A stretch of DNA of 64,000 bases, taken from Streptomyces sp. NBC_01276 (lineage in GTDB: Bacteria > Actinomycetota > Actinomycetes > Streptomycetales > Streptomycetaceae). Below are positions 9,684-18,549 of the stretch, piece by piece. The number at the start of each line of letters is the position of its first letter. Position 1 is the stretch's first letter. A program made the position numbers and the translations under genes. The stretch lies in the NCBI RefSeq assembly GCF_041435355.1, contig NZ_CP108442.1, forward strand, positions 4,278,001 to 4,342,000, written 5' to 3'. The notes beneath the pieces are model-generated. The model was not told the DNA's origin. It did no database searches and saw nothing but the letters and a program-made list of their open reading frames with translations.

Positions 9684-11531
9684 TCAGGCCGCCTGGATCT
9701 CGCGTTCCTTCTGGGCCGGGACCGTCGCGTGGTCGTGGGCGCAGGTGCGGACCGGCTTGGGGCCGCGGCGGCTCGCGAACAGGCGCGGCAGGGCCAGCGT
9801 CACGAAGCCCTCGGCCTGCATCACGGCGAAGCCGATGCGGGGCAGGTCACGGGTCTGGCGGTAGACCATGAAGCGCGGCTCCCAGCGGGGGCGGAACTTC
9901 GCGTTGAACTTGTACAGCGACTCGATCTGGAACCAGCGCGACAGGAAGACCAGCAGGCCGCGCCACATGCGCAGCACCGGGCCGGCGCCGATCTTCTCGC
10001 CACGGGCCAGTGCCGAGCGGAACATCGCGAAGTTCAGCGAGACCTGCTCGATGCCGAGCGCCGGGGACGCCTCCAGGGAGGCCACGATGAGCAGCTCGTT
10101 CATGCCGGGGTCGGCGGCGCGGTCGCGGCGCATCAGCTCCAGCGACATGCCGTCCTTGCCCCACGGGACGAAGTGGAGGACGGCCTTGAGGTCGCCGAAC
10201 GGGCTGGTGTCGCCCTCCTCGACGCGGTGGGCGGTGGCGATGAAGCAGTCGCCGTCGCCCTCCTCGCCGACCCGGCCCAGCGCCATGGAGAAACCGCGCT
10301 CGGTGTCGGTGCCGCGCCAGGCGGCGGCGGCGCCCCGTACCCGCTCCAGCTCCTCCTCGGTCAGCTCGCTGACCCGGCGGACCCGGGTGGTGTACCCGTT
10401 GCGCTCGATGCGCTTCACCATCTGGCGGACGTTGCGCATGGGGCGTCCGGAGAGGGAGAAGTCTTTGACGTCGACGATCGCCTCGTCACCGAGTTCCAGG
10501 GCGTCCAGACCGGTCTCGCGGGTCCAGACCTCGCCGCCGGTCTCGCTGCAGCCCACGACGGCGGGGGTCCAGGAGTGGGCCTTGGCCTCCTCCATGAAGC
10601 GCTCGATGGCGCCGGGCCAGGCCTCGACGTCGCCGATGGGGTCGCCGGAGGCGAGCATCACGCCGGAGACGACGCGGTAGGTGACGGCCGCCTTGCCGCT
10701 GGGGGAGAAGACGACGGCCTTGTCGCGGCGGAGCGCGAAGTGGCCGAGGGAGTCGCGGCCGCCGTGCTTGGCGAGCAGCTCGCGCAGCTTCGCCTCGTCG
10801 TCGACGGTGAGCCGGGCGGCCGGGTGCTCGGGGCGGAAGGCCAGGTAGATCGTGGTGACGGCGGTCAGCATGCCGAGGGCGCCGAGGGAGTAACCGACGG
10901 TCCAGGAGACCCGTCCGGCGTAGTCGACGGGGCCCTCGAAGCCGAAGAGGCCGTAGACGACGTGGGTGATCTGCTCGTACAGGCTCGGGTGGCCGACGAC
11001 CTTGCCCGGGTGGACGTTGACGATCACCAGGCCGAGCCCGATGGAGCCGGCGCTCATCAGCACGAAGTTCGCGAGCGCCTTCCAGCGGCTGCGCGGGTCC
11101 GGCAGGGCCTTGAATTCACCCTGGTGGCGTACCAGCAGCGCGAGGAGCACCGCCGAGATGACCACGCCGATGACGGAGTGGCGGTACGCGAACTGCGCCA
11201 CGGCGCCGGCGGGCAGCAGGATGACGGCGGCCCGCCAGGCCCGGCGCTTGCGGCGCTTGAGGCCGTGCGCGAGCAGCAGGATGAGGACACCGGCGCTGAT
11301 GGCCAGCGCGGCGGCGAAGGGGCCCACGGAACCGGGCAGTACTTCGGTGACCGCGTGGATCCGGCTGTGACGGAACCGCGGGAAGACGCCCGCGGCGATG
11401 TCCAGCAGACCGACGATCATGACGGATGTGCCTACGAGGCCGGGGACGGCCTCCGGTCGTGGGCCTCGGAGGATTCGGCTGACCCGCTTCGGAACCTGTC
11501 CGGACTTATCGCCATCTATCCTGCTAGACAT
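9684..11531 (-). CDS. phosphatidylglycerol lysyltransferase-like membrane protein (DUF2156)
   Basis: The 615-aa protein has six or seven N-terminal membrane helices over residues ~30-245, followed by a DUF2156 acyltransferase-fold domain over ~255-590. This is the MprF/LysX2 architecture that transfers lysine (or another amino acid) from charged tRNA to phosphatidylglycerol. That lowers surface charge and affects resistance to cationic peptides. The conserved SPSGKAAVTYRVVSGVMLASGDP and RNVRQMVKRIER segments fit the catalytic domain. No tRNA-synthetase domain is fused, unlike mycobacterial LysX. It is divergent from an esterase gene at 11684, a pair that recurs in actinomycetes. Amino-acid specificity cannot be read from the sequence. 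Confidence 0.8.
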   Translation of the reverse strand: MSSRIDGDKSGQVPKRVSRILRGPRPEAVPGLVGTSVMIVGLLDIAAGVFPRFRHSRIHAVTEVLPGSVGPFAAALAISAGVLILLLAHGLKRRKRRAWRAAVILLPAGAVAQFAYRHSVIGVVISAVLLALLVRHQGEFKALPDPRSRWKALANFVLMSAGSIGLGLVIVNVHPGKVVGHPSLYEQITHVVYGLFGFEGPVDYAGRVSWTVGYSLGALGMLTAVTTIYLAFRPEHPAARLTVDDEAKLRELLAKHGGRDSLGHFALRRDKAVVFSPSGKAAVTYRVVSGVMLASGDPIGDVEAWPGAIERFMEEAKAHSWTPAVVGCSETGGEVWTRETGLDALELGDEAIVDVKDFSLSGRPMRNVRQMVKRIERNGYTTRVRRVSELTEEELERVRGAAAAWRGTDTERGFSMALGRVGEEGDGDCFIATAHRVEEGDTSPFGDLKAVLHFVPWGKDGMSLELMRRDRAADPGMNELLIVASLEASPALGIEQVSLNFAMFRSALARGEKIGAGPVLRMWRGLLVFLSRWFQIESLYKFNAKFRPRWEPRFMVYRQTRDLPRIGFAVMQAEGFVTLALPRLFASRRGPKPVRTCAHDHATVPAQKEREIQAA

Positions 11532-11683
11532 CGCTTCCCGTTGCTCCGCGAGAGATCATGTGGCCGAAGGCCGCGACAGCCTCCGGTGTGTGGTGCGTCC
11601 ACTAGGACGACATCGAGGAGGAGCGGGTTCACTCTTCCGTCGGAAAAATCTAGTCCTGCCATCAGAAAGTCGACTGACTGCTC

Positions 11684-12793
11684 ATGGGTCTCACCAGTAA
11701 TACGGTTCTGGTCCTGGCCATCATCGCCGGTGTGCTGCTGTTCGGGGTGACGGTCTGGTTCTGGCCGAAGCTCTCCGGCCGCTCCTGGCGCTCGGTCTCC
11801 GGCCGGATCGGCCTCCTGCTCGCGACCCAGCTCGCACTGTTCTCCGCAGTCGGTCTCGCGGCCAACAAGTCGTTCCTCTTCTACGGTTCCTGGGCCGACC
11901 TGTTCGGTCAGGAGACGTCCATCGGCAAAGTCGTCGACCACTCGATGAGCAGCAAGGACATCAAGGTCATCGACAAGCAGAAGCTCGACGTGCCCGGCGG
12001 GGGCAAGCCGCAGGTCGGTGGTCAGATCCTGAAGGTTGCCATAACCGGGCAGAAGTCGAAGATAACGAGCCCCGGCTACGTGTGGCTGCCGCCGGAGTAC
12101 TTCCAGCCGCACTACAAGGAGCAGAACTTCCCCGCGTCGATCGTCCTGACGGGCTACCCGGGTACCGCCGAGAACCTGATCAAAGGGCTGAACTACCCCA
12201 TGACGGCCTTCAAGCAGGCCAAGCAGGGCAAGATGAAGCCGATGATCCTGGTGATGCTCCGGCCGACCATCGCGCCGCCGCGCGACACCGAGTGCGTGGA
12301 CATCCCGGGCGGTCCGCAGACCGAGACCTTCTTCGCGCAGGACCTGCCGCAGGCCATCCAGGGGACCTTCCGGGTCGGCAAGAAGCCGCAGAACATGGGC
12401 TTCATCGGGAACTCCACGGGCGGCTACTGCGCCCTGAAGATCGCCGCGCACCACCCGCAGACCTTCGGCGCCGCCGTGGGCCTGTCCGCGTACTACAAGG
12501 CCGCCGACGACGCGACGACCGGTGACCTGTTCCACGGGGACGACAAGCTGAAGAAGCGCGCGGACGTGCTGTACAGCCTGGACAAGAAGCAGCCGACCGG
12601 TACGTCCTTCCTCGTCACCACCAGCGAGAAGGGCGAGGACAACCTGCACGACACCAAGAAGTTCATCAAGCTGGTCAAGGGCTCGGACCGGGTCTCCTCG
12701 ATCATCCTCGACAGCGGTGGCCACAACTTCAACACGTGGCGCCGCGAGATCCCGCCGATGCTGGTGTGGATGAGCGGTCGTATGCAGGCCTGA
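11684..12793 (+). CDS. membrane-anchored esterase of the antigen-85/esterase D fold
   Basis: The 369-aa protein has two membrane helices near residues 5-25 and 42-60, then an extracytoplasmic alpha/beta-hydrolase domain of the 'putative esterase' family. The nucleophile elbow is GFIGNSTGGYCALK with Ser in GNSTGG. The closing DSGGHNFNTWRREIPPML carries the likely catalytic His, and an Asp/Glu lies in between. Mycolyl-transferase-like activity is a family possibility, but streptomycetes lack mycolates, so the acyl substrate is unknown. It is divergent from the DUF2156 lysyltransferase-like gene, suggesting a joint role in envelope lipid modification. ATG 11684 is the start. Confidence 0.78.
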   Translation: MGLTSNTVLVLAIIAGVLLFGVTVWFWPKLSGRSWRSVSGRIGLLLATQLALFSAVGLAANKSFLFYGSWADLFGQETSIGKVVDHSMSSKDIKVIDKQKLDVPGGGKPQVGGQILKVAITGQKSKITSPGYVWLPPEYFQPHYKEQNFPASIVLTGYPGTAENLIKGLNYPMTAFKQAKQGKMKPMILVMLRPTIAPPRDTECVDIPGGPQTETFFAQDLPQAIQGTFRVGKKPQNMGFIGNSTGGYCALKIAAHHPQTFGAAVGLSAYYKAADDATTGDLFHGDDKLKKRADVLYSLDKKQPTGTSFLVTTSEKGEDNLHDTKKFIKLVKGSDRVSSIILDSGGHNFNTWRREIPPMLVWMSGRMQA

Positions 12794-12812
12794 TCCCGGG
12801 GGGACAGGTGCA

Positions 12813-12846
12813 GGGCCCGGCTCCGGTCGGGCCCTTTTCGTTTTTC
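12813..12846 (+). terminator. terminator of the esterase gene
   Basis: A GGGCCCG...CGGGCCC stem is followed by TTTTCGTTTTT, a rare classical U-tract terminator in this window. It lies 20 bases after the esterase stop. Confidence 0.85.
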
Positions 12847-12859
12847 CGGTTCGTTTTCC

Positions 12860-12896
12860 GGCCCGCCGGCCGCGCGGGCCGCGCGGCCGGCGGGCC
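12860..12896 (-). terminator. perfect 17-bp hairpin terminating the opuCA gene
   Basis: Seventeen bases (12860-12876) pair perfectly with 12880-12896 around a GGC loop. The hairpin lies 20 bases after the stop of the minus-strand ABC ATPase gene. With the preceding U-tract hairpin it forms a back-to-back convergent terminator. Confidence 0.75.
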
Positions 12897-12915
12897 GTGC
12901 CGGCCCCCGAGGCCG

Positions 12916-13887
12916 CTACGCCTCGCGCGCCCCTTGCAGGTCGGCCCGGCGCAGCGCCCGGTGGACGCCCTCCGGGGTCAGTACGCCGGCCAGCGCGCCC
13001 GTGTCCGGATCGGTGACCCCGATCCGCCCCGAGTCCTCCTGGAGGAGGGCCGCCAACGCCTCGCGCAGCGAGGCCCCCAGGGCCACCGCCGAGGCGGGCG
13101 CCAGGCCGTCCGCCGGGGTCAGGTCGGCCGTCTCCACGTGGGTGACGGCGAGGCGCTTGAGACCGCGGTCCGCGCCGACGAAGGAGGCGACGTACCCGTT
13201 GGCCGGCGCGGCGAGCACCTCGGCGGGCCGGGCGAACTGCTCGATGGTGCCGTGGCCGTAGACGGCGATCCGGTCGCCGAGCCGGACGGCCTCCTCCAGG
13301 TCGTGGGTGACCAGCAGGATCGTCTTGCGGACCGTCTTCTGCAGGGTCAGGAACTCGTTCTGGAGGCGCTCGCGGACCACCGGGTCCACCGCCCCGAAGG
13401 GCTCGTCCATCAGCAGCACCGGCGGATCCGCGGCCAGCGCGCGGGCCACGCCGACGCGCTGGCGCTGGCCGCCCGACAGCTGCTCCGGGTAGCGGCCCCC
13501 GTAGACGGCCGGATCCAGCCCCACCAGTTCGAGCAGCTCGGCCGCCCGCGCTCGGGCCCGCGCCTTCGGGGTGCCGATCAGCCGGGGCACGGTCGCCGTG
13601 TTCTCCAGCACCGTCTTGTGGGGGAACAGCCCGACCTGCTGGATGACGTAGCCGATCCGGCGGCGCAGCGCGACGGGATCCGCGGCGGCGATGTCCTCCC
13701 CGTCGAGGAGGATCCGGCCCGAGGTGGGCTCGATCAGCCGGTTGACCATCTTCATCGTGGTCGTCTTGCCGCATCCGGACGGGCCCACCAGCGTGACCAG
13801 TTCGCCCTCGGCGACCTCGAAGGACAGGTCCTCGACGGCCGTCGTCCCGTCGGGGTAGCGCTTGGTCACGTGCTCGAATCGGATCAC
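12916..13887 (-). CDS. opuCA: glycine betaine/choline-type ABC transporter ATP-binding protein
   Basis: The 323-aa ATPase of an osmoprotectant importer is probably OpuC/OpuB-like. It has Walker A GPSGCGKTT near residue 36, the Q-loop YVIQQVGLFP, and the signature LSGGQRQRVGVARAL. Walker B is VLLMDEPFGAVDP, and the switch His is in LLVTHDLEEA. A C-terminal CBS-like segment (residues ~245-315) is recognisable; such domains sense ionic strength in this family. GTG 13887 follows a GGGAGGAT ribosome-binding site and is the first codon of conserved sequence (MIRFEHVTKRYPDG). It is divergent from the two permeases and binding protein that complete the system. Confidence 0.9.
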   Translation of the reverse strand: MIRFEHVTKRYPDGTTAVEDLSFEVAEGELVTLVGPSGCGKTTTMKMVNRLIEPTSGRILLDGEDIAAADPVALRRRIGYVIQQVGLFPHKTVLENTATVPRLIGTPKARARARAAELLELVGLDPAVYGGRYPEQLSGGQRQRVGVARALAADPPVLLMDEPFGAVDPVVRERLQNEFLTLQKTVRKTILLVTHDLEEAVRLGDRIAVYGHGTIEQFARPAEVLAAPANGYVASFVGADRGLKRLAVTHVETADLTPADGLAPASAVALGASLREALAALLQEDSGRIGVTDPDTGALAGVLTPEGVHRALRRADLQGAREA

Positions 13888-14037
13888 CCGGCCATCCTCC
13901 CGTACCCGGAGCCGGGATGTGTGAAGGGCGTGTTGCCCGTGTGCGAAGGAATCCGGCCATCGTCCGCGCCGGGGGTTATGGTCGCTCGTGGTGGTACATC
14001 CGAAACGATGTTCGTGCGGTGACGGGGGGTGAGGAGC

Positions 14038-14724
14038 ATGACCGGGCAGAGCTGCCTCGTGGCCAACGACTGGATCTGCTGGGACTACGTCGGCTCCCGC
14101 GCCGGGGAACTCACCGACGCCACCGTCGAACACGTCTGGATCACGGGCGTCTCGGTGCTCATCGGCATCGCCGTGTCCGTTCCGCTCGCGCTGCTGGCCC
14201 GCCGCGGCCGCCGCTGGGCGGCTCCCGTGCTCGGGCTGACCACCCTCCTGTACACGGTCCCCTCGCTGGCCATGTTCTCGCTGCTGCTGCCGCTCTTCGG
14301 GCTCTCGGCGGCCCTGGTGGTGACCGGCCTGGTGCTGTACTCGCTGACCATCCTGGTGCGCAACGTGCTGGCCGGCCTGGAAGCCGTCCCCGAGGACGTG
14401 CGGGAGGCCGCGCGCGGGATGGGCTACGGCCCCGCCCGGCTGCTGTGGCAGGTCGAACTGCCGCTGGCGCTCCCCGCGCTGCTCGCCGGGGTGCGGATCG
14501 CCACCGTCTCGACCGTGGCCCTGACCACGGTCGGCTCCATCGTCGGCAAGGGCGGGCTGGGCAACCTGATCGCACCCGCCGTCAACAGCTCCTTCAAGGC
14601 CCAGGTGCTCACCGCCTCCGTGCTGTGCGTACTGCTCGCGCTGGTCGCCGACCTGCTGCTGCTCGGGGTGCAGCGACTGCTGACGCCGTGGACCAGGGCC
14701 GCCCGTTCCGTGAAGGGGGCCTGA
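14038..14724 (+). CDS. opuCB: osmoprotectant ABC transporter permease 1
   Basis: This 228-aa inner-membrane permease has about five helices. It carries the EAA-type coupling motif VPEDVREAARGMGYGPARLLWQVELP, which contacts the ATPase. It fits the BPD_transp_1 family of OpuCB/OpuCD subunits. ATG 14038 is used; a GTG at 14029 is in frame nine bases earlier, but the GGGGGG ribosome-binding stretch at 14023-14029 fits ATG better. It is separated by four bases from the second permease. The 150 bases between this gene and the divergent ATPase gene must hold both promoters. Confidence 0.88.
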   Translation: MTGQSCLVANDWICWDYVGSRAGELTDATVEHVWITGVSVLIGIAVSVPLALLARRGRRWAAPVLGLTTLLYTVPSLAMFSLLLPLFGLSAALVVTGLVLYSLTILVRNVLAGLEAVPEDVREAARGMGYGPARLLWQVELPLALPALLAGVRIATVSTVALTTVGSIVGKGGLGNLIAPAVNSSFKAQVLTASVLCVLLALVADLLLLGVQRLLTPWTRAARSVKGA

Positions 14725-14728
14725 GGCC

Positions 14729-15394
14729 GTGGGCGTGCTGGGCAAGGCCGGGGGCTGGCTGGCGGACGGAGCCAACTGGTCGGGCGAGAGCGGTGTCTGG
14801 CACCGGCTCGCGGAGCACGTGTACGTCAGCGGGATCGCCCTGGCCATCGCCTGCGCGGTGGCCCTGCCCGTCGGGCTGTGGCTCGGCCACCTCGGCAAGG
14901 GCGGCGCCCTCGCCGTCAACGTCTCCAACGTAGGGCGGGCCGTCCCCGTCTTCGCGGTGCTGGCCCTGTTCATGGTCTCGCCGCTGCGCAACGCCGGCTA
15001 CCTGCCGACCGTCGCCGCGCTCGTGCTGTTCGCCGTGCCGCCGCTGCTGACCAACGCCTACGTGGGCATGCGCGGGGTGGACCGCTCGGTGGTCGAGGCC
15101 GCCCGGGGCATGGGCATGTCGGGCGGCCAGCTGTTCCTGCGGGTGGAGCTGCCGCTCGCGCGCGGCCTGGTGATGACCGGGCTGCGCTCCGGCGCCGTGC
15201 AGGTCGTCGCCACCGCCACGATCGCCGCGATGGTCGGCCAGGGCGGCCTCGGCCGGATCATCACCGCCGGCTTCAACACGTACAACACCGCGCAGGTCGT
15301 GGCGGGGGCGCTGCTGGTCGCCCTGCTGGCGCTGCTGGTGGAGGGCGTACTGGTGGCAGTGGACCGGCTGCTGCTGCGCACGCCGTCCCGCTGA
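14729..15394 (+). CDS. opuCD: osmoprotectant ABC transporter permease 2
   Basis: The 221-aa second permease of the importer resembles the first but has a longer N-terminal periplasmic segment (AGGWLADGANWSGESGVWHR). The EAA coupling motif is VDRSVVEAARGMGMSGGQLFLRVELP. The conserved VATATIAAMVGQGGLGRII precedes the last helix. GTG 14729 lies four bases after the previous stop, which indicates coupled translation. Together with the binding protein 40 bases downstream it completes a type I ABC importer. Confidence 0.88.
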   Translation: MGVLGKAGGWLADGANWSGESGVWHRLAEHVYVSGIALAIACAVALPVGLWLGHLGKGGALAVNVSNVGRAVPVFAVLALFMVSPLRNAGYLPTVAALVLFAVPPLLTNAYVGMRGVDRSVVEAARGMGMSGGQLFLRVELPLARGLVMTGLRSGAVQVVATATIAAMVGQGGLGRIITAGFNTYNTAQVVAGALLVALLALLVEGVLVAVDRLLLRTPSR

Positions 15395-15434
15395 TCCCGT
15401 GACCCCCGTCCCCACCCCGAAACGGAGTACCTCC

Positions 15435-16418
15435 ATGAGCAAGTCCACGCGTGTCCTCGGCGCGTCCCTGGGCGTCCTGGCCCTGACCGTGTCCCTGGCC
15501 GCCTGTGGCGGCGACAGCCTGGAGAAGACCAAGGACGGCGGCTCCTCCGCGGCCGCCCCCGCCGGGAGCGGCAAGGGCAAGCTGGTGATCGGCGCGGCAG
15601 GCTTCACCGAGTCCAACGTCCTGGCCGAGCTCTACGCGCAGCTGCTCCGGCAGGAGGGGTACGGCACCTCCATCACCACGGTCGGCAACCGCGAGCTGTA
15701 CGAACCCTCCCTGGAGAAGGGCGAGATCGACGTGGTCCCGGAGTACGCGGCCACCCTCGCCGAGTTCCTCAACGCCAAGGTCAACGGCAAGGACGCGCCC
15801 AAGGACAAGCCCGTCGCCTCCAGCGACGTGAGCGCCACGGCGGCGGCGCTGGAGAAGCTCGCCGCCCCGCTCGGCCTCAAGGCCCTGCCGGCGGGCGAGG
15901 CCGTCGACCAGAACGCCTTCGCCGTGACGAAGGAATTCGCCCAGAAGAACAATCTCAAGACCCTTTCCGACCTCGGAAAGTCCGGGCTGAAGGTGAAGCT
16001 CGCGGCCGGTGACGAATGCTCCGTACGTCCCTTCTGCGCACCGGGGTTGGAGAAGACGTACGGAATCCAGGTTTCTGGGATCGACCCCAAGGGCGTCGGC
16101 ACCCCGCAGGCCAAGCAGGCCGTCAAGGACGGGGCGGACCAGCTGGTGCTGACCACCACCACCGACGCCACGCTCGACGGCTACGGCCTGGTCCTGCTGG
16201 AGGACGACAAGAAGCTCCAGAACGCCGACAACCTCCTGCCGGTCGTCAACGCCAAGGACGCGGGCTCCCCGGACGTCGCCAACGCCCTCGGCGACCTCAC
16301 CAAGGTGCTCACCACGGCCGACCTCGTCGAGCTGAACCGGAAGGTGGACGCGGAGCGGGCGAAGCCGGCGGACGTCGCGAAGGCCTATCTGGAGTCCAAG
16401 GGCCTTCTGACGAATTGA
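15435..16418 (+). CDS. opuCC: osmoprotectant substrate-binding lipoprotein
   Basis: The 327-aa lipoprotein has a signal ending in the lipobox SLAAC (Cys24), so it is anchored on the outer face of the membrane. The mature part is a type-F solute-binding fold of the OpuAC family. It starts LVIGAAGFTESNVLAELYAQLL, which in relatives forms part of the ligand pocket, and continues with NRELYEPSLEKGEIDVVPEYAATLAEF. Aromatic cages in this family bind quaternary amines such as glycine betaine, choline or carnitine; the exact ligand is not deducible. ATG 15435 has a GGAGTACCTCC ribosome-binding site. It is the last gene of the opuCB-CD-CC operon. Confidence 0.9.
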   Translation: MSKSTRVLGASLGVLALTVSLAACGGDSLEKTKDGGSSAAAPAGSGKGKLVIGAAGFTESNVLAELYAQLLRQEGYGTSITTVGNRELYEPSLEKGEIDVVPEYAATLAEFLNAKVNGKDAPKDKPVASSDVSATAAALEKLAAPLGLKALPAGEAVDQNAFAVTKEFAQKNNLKTLSDLGKSGLKVKLAAGDECSVRPFCAPGLEKTYGIQVSGIDPKGVGTPQAKQAVKDGADQLVLTTTTDATLDGYGLVLLEDDKKLQNADNLLPVVNAKDAGSPDVANALGDLTKVLTTADLVELNRKVDAERAKPADVAKAYLESKGLLTN

Positions 16419-16544
16419 CGCTCTCCCCCGTGAAGGGAGGAGATTCCCACCAGGCCGCCGTTGTCGAGCGGCGGTCGTAGGTGGTTCCTGCTTCATCACC
16501 CATCGCCCGGCGTGCCGGGTCTTATTACGGGCTCCACAGGCGTT
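16419..16544. other. non-coding tail with hairpin; right-end-like flank of a TnpB remnant
   Basis: It begins with a CTCCC/GGGAG hairpin at 16423-16439, directly after the opuCC stop, followed by GATTCCCACC. Such hairpin-plus-GATTCCC arrangements are typical of the 3' (right-end) side of IS200/IS605 TnpB genes, where the guide RNA scaffold also ends. The hairpin may now double as the opuCC terminator. A second small inverted repeat (GCCCGGC..GCCGGG) lies at 16504-16519. No gene is seen here. Confidence 0.45.
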
Positions 16545-16928
16545 TTACGTGTCCGGGCGTCCCTCGTCCACGATGCGCCGTCCTTCACGGCGCAGGTTGC
16601 GTTCAGCGTTCCGGTCCCGGTCGTGGGCTGCTCCGCAGGAGCACACCCAGTTGCGGATCCTGAGTCCGCCCAGTCCCTTCGGCCCCTCGATCGACCCGCA
16701 GGCGGAGCACAGCTGCGTGCTGGGGAACCATCGGGAGACCTTCGCGAAGGTGCGCCCGTACCGTGCGCATTTGGCTTCGAGGGTGCGGGCGAACATCCCG
16801 AACGACTGGTCGTGGACGGACTTGGCGCGCTTGCCCTTGCGGGAGCCCCCTGGAGGGGTGCAGAACGCGGCCGAGGCGCCCTGGCCGCGGCGAGACGTTG
16901 TTCCGAGCGCTTGACTTGCACGCAGCAG
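16545..16928 (-). pseudogene. tnpB: IS200/IS605-family TnpB (OrfB) C-terminal remnant
   Basis: The last ~85 codons of a minus-strand frame are a clear TnpB C-terminus. They comprise SFGMFARTLEAKCARYGR, then RWFPSTQLCSACG with a first CxxC, then WVCSCGAAHDRDRNAERNL. The last has the second Cys pair of the zinc ribbon and the final RuvC aspartate (DRDxNA). Upstream to the stop at 16929 the frame stays open but is not TnpB-like. The N-terminal ~300 residues, including the first RuvC Asp and Glu, are missing. This is therefore a decayed insertion or an N-terminally deleted copy that cannot cut DNA. Confidence 0.8.
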
Positions 16929-17023
16929 TTACGGGATTGAGGGGAAATCGTGGGGTAACCGCCCGGTAAGAGATTGCCGGGCGGGTATCCCGCGCGAGGT
17001 CCACGCCCTGTAAATTTCAGGCC

Positions 17024-18082
17024 ATGCCCCGTGGACGCCACCGCAATCCCGAACCCCTCCACCGTCTTCTCGCGCCGTGCGCCGTCGCCGGGGTCGGCGT
17101 GGCCAGCGCCGGTGCGGCCTGGCTGCTCGCGGAACCGCTGCCGCTGAGGCTGCTCGTGGCGCTCGCGGCGGCCGCGGGCGTCGGTGGCGCCGCGCTCATG
17201 CGCACCTGGGACCGGGCGGCGGGCCGCCGGGTCGCGGAGCTGGCCCGCGAGCGGGTTAAGGACGAGTGGAAGACGGACGAGCGGATAGCCGAGCTCGAAT
17301 CCGATCTGGAGGAGGCGCGCGTCCTGCGCGCCAAGCTCGACACCAAGCTGCGGGCCAAGCGCGTCGAACTGGCGGGCCTGCGGGGCGAGCACGCCGCGCT
17401 GCTGCGCCGCTACGCGACCGCCGAGACCGAGCGCGCCAGCGCTCTGGAGAAGCGCCGGCTGCTCGCCATCGAGGCCGCCGGGGCACCGGCGGCCGGGGCG
17501 AAGGAACTGCCCGCGGTCTCGGAGGAGCGCACCGGCAGCGGAGCCCCCACCCCCGTCGGTTACGCGCGGGCCAACGCGGCGCTGGTCGCCCTGCTGCGCA
17601 AGGCGGAGGCGAAGGCCGCCGGCACCGCGCCCAAGGCCCTGGTACCGGCTCCGGCCGCGGGCACCGGTGCGCGCCCCGCCGCGGGTACGGCCGCGGCCCC
17701 CGACGCCGGCGGGCACACCCGCCCGGCGGGCGGCGTTCCCGCGCCGGCGGTCCCCGCGCGCCGCCCGGCGGCGACGGTGGCCCCGTACGCGTCTCCGCGC
17801 CGCTCCGCCTCGCGCGTCGAGGGCGGCTTCGACTTCTTCGGTACCAAGACCACCGCCCAGGCCCGCGCCGCCATCGAGTCCGTGCAGAACGAGGACCTGG
17901 CCGACGTGGTCGGCGCCGAGGCCCTCGCCGTGCACAAGGCGGAGTCCGAAGGCTCCTCGGCGGGACCGGAGTTCAAGCCGGCCACGCCCGAACAGCGCGC
18001 GCTGGGCCAGGTCATCGACCTGACCGCGCACGACGAGACCGAGCCGATCGACGTGGTCGGCCTGCGGACGGCGATCTCCTAG
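17024..18082 (+). CDS. membrane protein with coiled coil and Ala/Pro-rich tail
   Basis: The 352-aa protein has two adjacent membrane helices (about residues 15-33 and 36-56). A charged coiled coil over ~65-150 (ERVKDEWKTDERIAELESDLEEAR and on) and a low-complexity Ala/Pro/Gly region (~165-255) follow. The C-terminal part is conserved-looking: SRVEGGFDFFGTKTTAQARAAIESVQNEDLADVV. Streptomycetes carry many such proteins in envelope or division contexts, but no function is known to me. TAAATT sits 11 bases before ATG 17024 with no ribosome-binding site, so the mRNA may be leaderless. The AG-rich helix bundle is predicted to be cytoplasmic. Confidence 0.7.
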   Translation: MPRGRHRNPEPLHRLLAPCAVAGVGVASAGAAWLLAEPLPLRLLVALAAAAGVGGAALMRTWDRAAGRRVAELARERVKDEWKTDERIAELESDLEEARVLRAKLDTKLRAKRVELAGLRGEHAALLRRYATAETERASALEKRRLLAIEAAGAPAAGAKELPAVSEERTGSGAPTPVGYARANAALVALLRKAEAKAAGTAPKALVPAPAAGTGARPAAGTAAAPDAGGHTRPAGGVPAPAVPARRPAATVAPYASPRRSASRVEGGFDFFGTKTTAQARAAIESVQNEDLADVVGAEALAVHKAESEGSSAGPEFKPATPEQRALGQVIDLTAHDETEPIDVVGLRTAIS

Positions 18083-18136
18083 CGGGAACCGCCGCGGGAC
18101 CGTCCACAGCCTGTGGACGGCGTGCGCGCGGACCCG

Positions 18137-18469
18137 TCAGGGATACGCCGGGACGAGCCCCACCGCCACCGCCTCCAGCAGCAGCTGGGCGCCCAGCGCG
18201 GCCCGCCGCATCCGCCGCGGTCCGGTCAGCGCCGCGCCCAGCGCGACCGCCGCGGCCGCGGTCAGCACCAGGAACGCGGTGCCGGGGAACGGCGGGCAGC
18301 CTCCCTGCGCCAGGCAGCGGCCGCCGGTCTCCGTGGCCAGGACCAGCACCTTCGCCAGGACCAGGGCGGGCACGAACAGCAGCGCGGCCAGCACCGCGTT
18401 GCCGCGGATCCGCGCGGCGGGGGTGGGCTGCGGCAGGTCGACGGAGTGGTACCAGGGTTTCCGGAACAT
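18137..18469 (-). CDS. small membrane protein
   Basis: The 110-aa protein has three predicted membrane helices near residues 25-45, 60-80 and 88-105. The first loop contains two Cys (TGGRCLAQGGCPPFPG) that could form an extracytoplasmic disulfide. ATG 18469 (MFRKPWYHSVDL) is chosen over an upstream in-frame start at 18505. I do not recognise a family. It is convergent with the coiled-coil protein gene, whose stop lies 54 bases away. Confidence 0.6.
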   Translation of the reverse strand: MFRKPWYHSVDLPQPTPAARIRGNAVLAALLFVPALVLAKVLVLATETGGRCLAQGGCPPFPGTAFLVLTAAAAVALGAALTGPRRMRRAALGAQLLLEAVAVGLVPAYP

Positions 18470-18549
18470 CCCGCCATCGTGCCGCCGGGCGGCCGGCGCG
18501 GGCATCCGTACGGATACTCAGCCGGGTGGCTCCCGAATCCGGGCCGGGC

